The notes beneath the pieces are model-generated. The model searched no databases. It had not been told where the DNA came from and saw only the letters and a program-made list of their open reading frames with translations. From NCBI GenBank assembly GCA_902702965.1, contig CACRXP010000012.1, forward strand, positions 1,728,684-1,792,683: a stretch of 64,000 nt of DNA, read 5' to 3'. The number at the start of each line of letters is the position of its first letter. Position 1 is the first letter of the stretch. Made by a program: the position numbers and the translations under genes. This stretch comes from Spirometra erinaceieuropaei. Its lineage: Eukaryota; Platyhelminthes; Cestoda; Diphyllobothriidea; Diphyllobothriidae. Positions 58,501 to 64,000 of this stretch are shown piece after piece.

Positions 58501-61500
58501 CGACAAACCCTTTTCGTCTTCACAAGAACGAAACAGAAACAGGTGAGTAAACGCACTTGGAGGCGACACTTCACTTCCATCTGGAAATTGAAAGAGCGCC
58601 GGTTAGTCTACTGCTTTTGTCATTATAGTAGCGCTCGTTGGCCAAAGAATGTCGAAAATCATGTAATTTGCATGACCGAATAGAGCATCCTCCTAGGCAT
58701 TAAACAAAACGCTGTCTACTATACCGAGAGTTTAAGAAGCTCTAAAACGTCCAGATCGGGCTTTCGACTACAGTTATGGATGATGAAGACAGGCGCAAAG
58801 GATAACTTATTTCTCACAAGTTTCACACTCAAATACAGTAGGTGGACTAGCTCATGAAAGGTCCACCGAAATTCCGAAATGGGTTTTCATTTCGAAATGG
58901 ATTAATTAAGTAGGGTTGTTAAGCCAGTTAGTCTGCAACATAATTCTATAATAAGTTAGTTACATGAGGATGTCGGCTTTTGAATGAACTTCCTTCCAGT
59001 TCTATGCAAAAACTACATTCTGTAAAAAAACGACTGCTTATGTAGCACGACTTTTTCTCGTTGATTTTCGATGTCCCTAAATATCCAATTATATTTCATG
59101 GAAAACAGGCATAACAATATTCACTCTTTTGCTTATCCGGTAGACAAATACGTCTCCTTCTAATTTTATACTAGAAGAAGGGACGTATTTCGGTTATAAA
59201 AAAGTTTCTGATTGTTAGACTTTTAAATACCGTGAAATAACCGTTCATAAATCGTCATATCTCTTCATTTATCAATGTGCGTTTTGGATTTAACCATATC
59301 GTTCAAATCCACTGCTTAATTTTATGAACCCTATATAGTTCCCCTTTATTACCGTAGAGCAATATGTGGTCTTCCGTGCGCGAAAAATATGCGGCTTGTA
59401 GTTTGGAAACCCTGAATCCAAGTGTGACGGTAGAGCGGGTTCAAAATTATTCGGGAATCGGAAAACTTTGTTAAAACCGAATTATGTCCCTCCTTCTAAT
59501 ATAATTTTAGAAAGGGACGTAATTACCTACCGAATGAGCAAAAGGATGAATATTGTTATACATGTTTTCCATGAAATATAAGTGGATATTTAGGGGCATC
59601 GAAAACCAATGAGAAATGTTCGTGCTACTTTAACACGAAACGAAAATACATTTCGGAATTTCGGTTGACATTTCATGAGTTAGCCCACCTACTGTACACT
59701 CAGGGTCATTACCGGGGATGAGCATGAGAGATATTAGTCCGACGCAAGCTCTTCTTTTTGATCTCATCTCTTTTGTCAGTGGCATTTAAGGAGGAAAACT
59801 TCACAGGCATGAGGTAAGTTAATCCGATGACCGGTTGATTGTGGAATGTGAACGACTAGTTACCTTTGCGGACGGTCCAATGTCGCGGGCTCCCATTAAT
59901 TGACCTTACAATGCGTTCAAGGCAGCTGATATATCTCTTTCACGTGATAATGCATGAGGAGTTTCGAACATTATTTTCGCCCTCCATGAACTGTTGATAG
60001 TTATTCTGTACATTACCTGTGAATGCATTTGCAGGCGTACGCTTTACAGCTACTCATGCTCTCTCTCTCACCTCCTGAACCACTGCCGCGTTTCCTACTA
60101 TGTGACATGTTGTGGATCGAGCCCTGGGCTTCCAAAATAGACAGCGCTGTTACGTCATACCTATACGAATCCAACTTGCGGCTGGCACACGACCCGCTAA
60201 AGTTTTGCCATCGACCAAGATCTAGTCCGGATTCCACCTACAGTGAGTGACCAATCTCATGAAATGTTGGCTGAAATTCTGAAATGCGTTTTCGATTAGG
60301 AAGGATTACTTGGTCGCGGTTGTAATACTGATTATCTTGCGGCATACTCTTATAACATTTCGGACTCGGCAGGATGTCGGCTTTCAAATGCACTTCTTTT
60401 TAATCTCCTGCAGAAAGCGTACTCGGTAAAAAATGACTACTTATGTAGCATGCATTTTTCCCATTGATTTTCGATGGTCTTGGAAATTCAAATATATTTT
60501 ACAGAAACCACAAACAAAAATATGCTTTCTTTTAGTCAATCAATAGAGAATCACGTCTTCTTTATATATTATACTTAAGGAAGGAGTATAATTAGGCTTT
60601 AAAAAAGTTTCTAATTATGAGACTTTTTAAGACCGCGAAATGTCCATTCACATAGCATCGTACCTGGCCGTTTACCACTGCTCCTCATGAAATGTACAAC
60701 ATGGTCCGCATCCATTGTATATTTTTATGGAATCTGTATGATATCTCTTTAATGGCATAGAAAAATATGTAATCTTCTTTACGCGGAACGCATGCACCTT
60801 GTAGAGTGAAATCACTAAGCACTAATGCAACGAATGATCAGGCTCAAAATTATTCGGCAATTAGAAAACTTTTTTAAAACCTAATTATACTCCTTGCTTA
60901 AGTATAAAATTTAAAGAAGACGTGATTCTCTATTGATTGACTAAAAGAAAGCATATTTTTGTTTATGGTTTCTATAAAATATATTTGAATTTCCAAGACC
61001 ATCGAAAATCAAAGGGAAAAATGCATGCTACATAAGTAGTCATTTTTTACCCAGTACGCTTTCTACAGGAGATTGAAAAGAAGTGCATTTAAATCCGACA
61101 TCCTGCCGAGTCCGAAATGTTATAAGAGTATGACGCAAGGCAATTAGTATTACAACCGCGACCAAGTAATCCTTCCTAATCGAAAACACATTTCAGAATT
61201 TCAGCCAACATTTCATGAGATTGGTCACTCACTGTAGCTGGCAGCGAAGTTGAGCCTCTGCGACCTATCATGACTTCAGTGCCTCGCATGCGTTAACAAC
61301 TATTTCCCATTCCTCGTAACTCGTGGTTGATCCTTAGGTTTAACTTATCGAGGGTTCGCATGACATCGTACTCGTTCGCGATGCGTTGCCGACGCAACAA
61401 ATAGATTATTCAGTTTAAGGGATTGTTTTTTTGACGAATCCTCCTCTGCTCTGTATACTGGTGCGACCGATTATTTGCTGTTTGTTGGATATGGCCCTTT

Positions 61501-62611
61501 ACAAAACCAAGACCCTCATGCCTTCTAACTTGCCTCAGGGATTGGAGGGAGTTTCTCATCATTGATTTGGCTGCACACTCTCCTTTGGTCGAGCGCCTCA
61601 TCTGCGAGTCCGTGTTGTGATTGTTATTGATTCTCTCGGGGAGTGCTGGAAAATGTCAGTTTTCAACACCAAATGCATCTTCCTGCACCATCTACCTCCA
61701 ATGGGAGTATTTTCTATAAACATTTGTGAATTTATAAGAGCATCGAGAAACATTGCGACACTTTTATACTTCTTGATTAGCCCTTTTTGTTAATCGAAAT
61801 TTTGAAGACTGCCGTAAAGTAGTTCCTTTAAAAGCCGACATCCTGTTGTGACTGGAATATCTTGCAATTGGGACACATGGTAATCAATATTACAACCCCC
61901 TTAAGTAATGCTTTCTATCTGAAAACACATTTTTAAACTTCAATCAACATTTCATGAGTAGGCTATCTACCGTATGTCCAGAGAATCAAATTTTCAGTGT
62001 TGGCTTACAGTCAATAGAGAGCCACTTGGCGTAAAATATCCTATCATGACAATAGATTCAACCAAAGGAATTATACGAGATATTATCTTCCTAGAATGTC
62101 TGATTTCGTCTTCAATAGGAATTAGTTGAGTACAAGACCTACGAACCAACGATAAAGGCTGGTCCTTGTAATTTGACTGAGCCACGTGCGACGAAACGGA
62201 CTAAGTTTTTGCCCCAATACAGTCTTCTCTCTCCGTCTTAAAAGAAATTTAAGATTCTGATAAATTTTCATTGTTAAATTAGGGAATCAGACTTCCTTGT
62301 TTTGATCTGTGTGGCCTTCGCTGGACAGATGTCCTTATTGATGGAATTCGCACTTTTGTCGAAAACGGAACTATTTAGAGTAGAAGAAATAATTTATTTC
62401 ACTCCAGAGGCCAAAAAATCATCAATCGACGTTTAAGTACTGTAACAAGAGCTCCATTCCCCTACGTTTGGCGATCTTTTTCATTTCAGATAAGGAGGCC
62501 CGAAAGCGGATTAACAGCAATATCATTTCTTGGGAAGTCGCTAACAGCCGCACCTGTTGGGGTGTCCTCATTCTCCTCGGTGGGGGATTTGCGCTGTCTA
62601 AAATTGTTTCG
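49464..62611 (+). CDS. SLC13-type sodium/carboxylate-sulfate symporter (10 exons, 3' end outside window)
   Basis: SLC13 proteins are plasma-membrane carriers that couple Na+ to di/tricarboxylates or sulfate. Ten exons join in frame with GT..AG introns to 445 residues: 49464-49580, 50013-50162, 50310-50425, 54499-54623, 54871-55009, 55169-55288, 55383-55598, 57118-57246, 58442-58542, 62490-62611. Diagnostic segments are VTALFPLVLAPLMG; FLFLGGMILAIAAENTNLHR; LSMWMSNTATTVMM (first SNT substrate/Na+ motif, residues 145-147); VCYAAGCGGIATLIGSPPNI; LNFGSWMAYGLPMSLL; an acidic cytoplasmic loop (about 262-322); LWITREPGVPGWSRF; and CWGVLILLGGGFALSK. Family members run about 550-600 residues, so the second SNT motif and last helices lie beyond the window. 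The substrate cannot be told. All introns but three carry no large element; three carry foldback elements and one a hammerhead repeat. Confidence 0.95.
50013..50162 (+). CDS. SLC13-type symporter exon 2
   Basis: 50 codons starting ESKAAYILLLMSGFWITG, then VTALFPLVLAPLMGLVPSAV; donor GTAAGT at 50163. It matches the family block that usually reads YVxxLMxxFWxTExxPLxVTALLP, with Gly-Phe where most members have Glu-Ala before IPL. Confidence 0.93.
50310..50425 (+). CDS. SLC13-type symporter exon 3
   Basis: Codes STFLFLGGMILAIAAENTNL and HRRIAVAFMRCMGQDPR, the conserved GG..A.A.E..NLHRRIA segment. The acceptor is AATAAAAATAG and the donor GTAAGT. Phase 0 in, 2 out. Confidence 0.93.
51297..52063. 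mobile_element. Foldback element B (intron 3)
   Basis: Begins CAGTAGGTGGGCTAACTCGT and ends with the inverted form (AGCCCACCTAATG, then TA). Long inverted arms with CGAAATTCC..GCGTTTTCG blocks are separated by a short centre. The left TA is mutated to AA. It is about 770 bp, shorter than its relatives. Confidence 0.8.
52331..53323. mobile_element. Foldback element C (intron 3)
   Basis: TA, then CAGTAGGTGGGCTAAATCGT at the left; GGCCCACCTACTG, then TA at the right. Inverted arms of several hundred bp; no transposase. It lies about 270 bp after element B in the same orientation class. Confidence 0.85.
53330..53610 (+). repeat. Family R repeat (intron 3)
   Basis: Shares CCGCCTCCGGTCTTCTTGAC, ACCGGGCCCAGATGGGG and TTCACGCGCAAGTCACCGTG with 21030-21180. 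A further fragment (GAACCATGGGGTGTGGCGG) lies at about 52107, on the other side of element C, so element C may have split one copy. Confidence 0.65.
54499..54623 (+). CDS. SLC13-type symporter exon 4 (first SNT motif)
   Basis: The split Leu codon joins exon 3. It codes LILSVMLPTWFLSMWMSNTA then TTVMMITIVEALLTKLDDAT. It is preceded by a 4.07-kb intron holding two foldback elements. Acceptor TTTTATCTTATTTAG, donor GTAAAA. Confidence 0.94.
54871..55009 (+). CDS. SLC13-type symporter exon 5
   Basis: Codes a basic stretch, then FATGISLSVCYAAGCGGIAT and LIGSPPNIIFYGLAV, the GG.ATL.G..PN block. The acceptor is set at ACTTTCAGAG by phase; using the CAG two bases earlier would put the exon out of frame. 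Donor GTAAGA. Confidence 0.88.
55169..55288 (+). CDS. SLC13-type symporter exon 6
   Basis: Codes RFGSEISLNFGSWMAYGLPM and a long hydrophobic helix SLLCLISTWITICLLFLGP. It matches the family NF..WM.F..P block. Acceptor CTAATTTTAG, donor GTAAGT. Confidence 0.93.
55383..55598 (+). CDS. SLC13-type symporter exon 7 (cytoplasmic loop)
   Basis: 71 whole codons: a basic cysteine-containing start (TFFKCGCGKKKEAPK), an acidic middle (SSDQEDDEEIPMD) and a conserved end EEERRVLGPMK that leads into the next helix. This loop is variable in the family; no phosphorylation or sorting site is claimed. Acceptor TCTCCTTGAG, donor GTAAGT. Confidence 0.9.
55772..56959. mobile_element. Foldback element F, interrupted by a SINE (intron 7)
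   Basis: The left end TAGTAGATGTGCTATTTCAT and right end ATGAGATAGCGTATCTATTG are decayed versions of the family termini, with TA outside. Inner arm blocks such as GGTTGTAATATTAATTATTA are recognisable. A SINE occupies about 56138-56420. Confidence 0.75.
56138..56420 (+). mobile_element. tRNA-derived SINE nested in foldback element F
   Basis: Matches 31262-31545 in order: TACCCAGTGGTTATAGGCG, TTCTAACTAACAGGTCGCG, GTTCCACACTTCGGGG, ATCATGCGCCGCTGTGCGG, GGTTGGGCTCGAGAGAAAGC, GGGACGAGT. The B box is damaged (GAGTTTGTGCC). Confidence 0.8.
57118..57246 (+). CDS. SLC13-type symporter exon 8
   Basis: Codes FGEIACMALFILLIGLWITR and EPGVPGWSRFMPVGND, matching the family F...LLLWLTR.P...PGW block. 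Acceptor TATATTCTAG, donor GTAAGT. The intron before it holds foldback element F with a nested SINE. Confidence 0.94.
57715..58235 (+). repeat. Hammerhead-family repeat (intron 8)
   Basis: A single-orientation copy of the sequence that forms the palindrome arms at 43.6-44.4 kb: GATGCGGTG start, GAGCAATTATCCCA, GCGAGAGCTGTTAATTACAG, CCATGTGCTATAAATACTGC, then the ribozyme-like core and the GGAACTCGCCTGTTCGCTTC end. It contains a TATAAATA box about 55 bp before the core. Confidence 0.8.
58097..58156 (+). ncRNA. Hammerhead ribozyme candidate with intact core boxes
   Basis: Helix I strand TGTCT, box CTGATGA (58107-58113), extra T, stem II GGATTC/GAATCC (58115-58120 with 58127-58132) with loop GAGTGA, box GAAA (58133-58136), CGTC (58137-58140), then AAGCC. 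Cleavage would fall after C 58140 (a GUC triplet). Helix III is minimal (ACGT) and self-complementary, as in hammerheads of retroelements that act as dimers. Outer helix I can be extended by GCGAA (58097-58101) with TTCGT (58153-58157). In this copy inner helix I is weak (U-A, then a mismatch). The motif is sense to the symporter pre-mRNA. Confidence 0.6.
58442..58542 (+). CDS. SLC13-type symporter exon 9
   Basis: Codes YVDDTQPTILFTILAFIIPA then TNPFRLHKNETET, matching the family D.T.A.....LF.IP block. Acceptor TTTCTCTATAAAG, donor GTGAGT. The hammerhead-like motif lies about 300 bp upstream in intron 8. Confidence 0.92.
58836..59694. mobile_element. Foldback element D (intron 9)
   Basis: TA, CAGTAGGTGGACTAGCTCAT at the left; ATGAGTTAGCCCACCTACTG, TA at the right. 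About 859 bp with long inverted arms; the right arm lacks part of the block seen in other copies. No coding capacity. Confidence 0.85.
60241..61234. mobile_element. Foldback element E (intron 9), divergent termini
   Basis: TA, CAGTGAGTGACCAATCTCAT at the left; ATGAGATTGGTCACTCACTG, TA at the right. 994 bp; the inverted arms span nearly the whole element. Its ends differ from A-D (GAGTGACC instead of AGGTGGGC), so it is a subfamily, with relatives at 10829-10940 and 12998-13370. Confidence 0.88.
61690..61978. repeat. Half foldback element (right arm only, intron 9)
   Basis: Contains the ordered right-arm blocks AAGCCGACATCCTGTTGTGA, ATTACAACCCCCTTAAGTAA and CATTTCATGAGTAGGCTATC, ending TACCGTA. 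No left arm was found within 500 bp. Confidence 0.65.
62490..62611 (+). CDS. SLC13-type symporter exon 10
   Basis: Codes ISWEVANSRTCWGVLILLGG then GFALSKIVS, the family PW...LLGGGFALA block. Acceptor TTTTTCATTTCAG, donor GTAAGC at 62612. The split Asp codon joins exon 9 across a 3.95-kb intron. Confidence 0.94.
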
Positions 62612-63929
62612 GTAAGCTACTTGGACAAATTTCAACTCCTCCCGGCGAAACAGACACTTGAGTCCTGTACCATGCCGTAGGTTTTTTGTACAATTCAGTT
62701 AGCCTTTGTTTCGTGCTGCGATGAGTCGAAGACGTAAGAACTACCTATAGCACGTCATTTATTTATTTCTTGTTCATTGCAATGTGAGTTCTCGTAATTT
62801 GTATTCCGGCTCCATGCGCAAACTTCGTTGAGCATGCGTCAGGGCTCTGTGACTGGAGCCTGACTTGTCCTACAACAGGGGAATTTTGTCGTACCAGAGA
62901 ATTCCTTTTATTTAATTTTCTTTAGGGGAAGGGGGGCTGTGTTTAAATTTTTAGCTCTTCTGTACGATGTACCTATAAGATGTTGGAAACTGAGAAGCGA
63001 ATTTGGACGGAGTCGCAACTTTGCGTTTTACCAATGAGTTCTTCAGATCTGACCTCTACTCTGAAAGTTAGGGAACCCAGAACGGAGGATTGAGCCCCAC
63101 TTACAAGATGCACTTTGACGAGTTAACCCAGAGGTTGAGACACGTCGAGGTTGCCTGAAAGACCCTATATTAATAACATTTTAGGAAAACTGTTTGCATG
63201 TACAGACATCACTTCATACCTTTGGAGTGTAAGACCACGGCGTGTCTTTGTGCAAATTTTGACAAATTCTACAAAAATAATTTACGTCTGGATAAATCAT
63301 TTCAGGACAGAATTCTAGCCGCCAACACAGCATTAAAGGCTCCAATTCTGTCCAAGCGGTCTTTGGATGTACGCGCAGTCATCAAAATCGCTGCATTTGA
63401 TGGCACGTTGTGAAATACCGACAAAATCGATTTCCGCTCTTTCCGAATTGATTACTACTGTCGTCATTTCTTGGTTCGCATACAGTTAACTGGCTAACGG
63501 GGTTGTCTGTTGACTGTCCCCAAAGCGTCGGGACTGAGTGGGAAGTTTGGACTGGTTTTAGGCCAACCACCTATCTCTTCTTAATAATAGGGAAAATAAA
63601 TGTCGGCGAAAATTGAATAAGTAAGTTCAATAATAAACGATCACAGAAACACCTGTAACACGTAAAGGATGTCGACATAAATTTTCTCAGTAGGTCAGAT
63701 GGACGCAGCAATTAACGGAATCCATCGATGACACTGAGAAAACTCCCATTTCCCCTACATATGTGTTTTATAACTCCAACATGCTGCCCAAACAGATTGC
63801 GCAACTTGAAAATTGCAAACTAGCGACGTGTAAACGGGTGGAAAACAGGGAAATCAAGGTTCTTGGTCAAAGAAGACCGGAGTGGGTAAGACGGTATGTG
63901 ACGGGCAAGATTAGTCTTAACGCTAATCT
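62612..63929. other. Symporter intron 10 or 3' region, nothing recognised
   Basis: Searched by eye for the remaining SLC13 helices (a second SNT motif) on the plus strand and did not find them, so the next exon probably lies outside. Open frames at 63198-63413 and elsewhere are unrecognised. Confidence 0.5.
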
Positions 63930-64000
63930 TTAATCTAGCCTTCATCCAAAGCAGAACCCTAACCCCAACATTAAACTCAACCCCAACCGTAAGTCCAATA
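63930..64000. repeat. Degenerate telomere-like stretch at right edge
   Basis: AACCCTAACCCCAACATTAA, then ACTCAACCCCAACCGTAAG, variants of CCCTAA in one orientation. It resembles 18040-18440 and may continue beyond the window. Confidence 0.55.

Noticed and set aside
59780..59813. Possible 34-bp micro-exon flanked by TTTTGTCAG and GTAAGT
   Set aside because: 34 bp would break the reading frame between exons 9 and 10, and no partner exon restores it. Kept only as a splice-site look-alike.
60023..60250. Open frame with an acceptor-like start (TTTGCAG) and a GTGAGT donor-like end, between symporter exons 9 and 10
   Set aside because: The donor-like GTGAGT is the terminus of foldback element E (CAGTGAGTGACC). 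The 208-bp piece does not fit the phase of exons 9 and 10 and has no SLC13 similarity; exons 9 and 10 join in frame without it.

Overview
The window looks like genomic DNA of a repeat-rich metazoan, most probably a parasitic flatworm (tapeworm-like). That is inferred from the mix of CR1/jockey-like LINEs, a Penelope-like element, tRNA-derived SINEs, degenerate CCCTAA arrays and spliced animal genes with both tiny and multi-kilobase introns. The species cannot be fixed from sequence alone.

Two host genes were assembled exon by exon, with every intron GT..AG and every junction phase-compatible. (1) The gamma subunit of eIF2B lies on the minus strand at 4411-1980: five exons, 415 codons plus stop, apparently complete, with two introns of only 42 and 44 bp. 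(2) An SLC13-type sodium/carboxylate (or sulfate) symporter lies on the plus strand from 49464: ten exons up to 62611, 445 codons. It is cut before its C-terminal part, which should lie beyond the right edge. Its introns are packed with transposons but all ten exons are intact.

The rest is mostly mobile DNA. Layout: 1-1979 unrecognised; 1980-4411 eIF2B-gamma; 4412-6899 unrecognised; 6900-9559 decayed LINE (family A, with a CT-rich tail); 10829-10940 foldback-element fragment; 11688-13000 decayed minus-strand LINE (family B); 12998-13370 foldback fragment; 13418-13468 hammerhead-like motif beside a Penelope-like RT fragment (13483-13904); 14200-18020 CR1-like LINE (family C, copy 1), followed directly by a degenerate telomere-like array (18040-18440); 19190-23062 several copies of a GC-rich dispersed repeat (family R), two of them inverted; 23250-24302 a TA-flanked foldback DNA element; 27110-30312 a Ty3/gypsy LTR remnant whose integrase is split by a family A LINE with an 8-bp target duplication; 30585-31545 SINE cluster; 32230-36500 CR1-like LINE (family C, copy 2, nearly intact); 36735-36795 another telomere-like stretch; 40116-40602 a perfect 141-bp direct duplication; 41600-44530 hammerhead-bearing repeats, family R copies and a ~840-bp palindrome; 49464-62611 the symporter gene; 63930-64000 telomere-like sequence again.

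The most interesting signal is a family of repeats carrying a hammerhead-ribozyme-like core. The copy at 58097-58156 has all core boxes and lies in the sense strand of intron 8 of the symporter gene. A diverged copy beside the Penelope RT shows a compensatory change in helix III. Two other copies have decayed cores.
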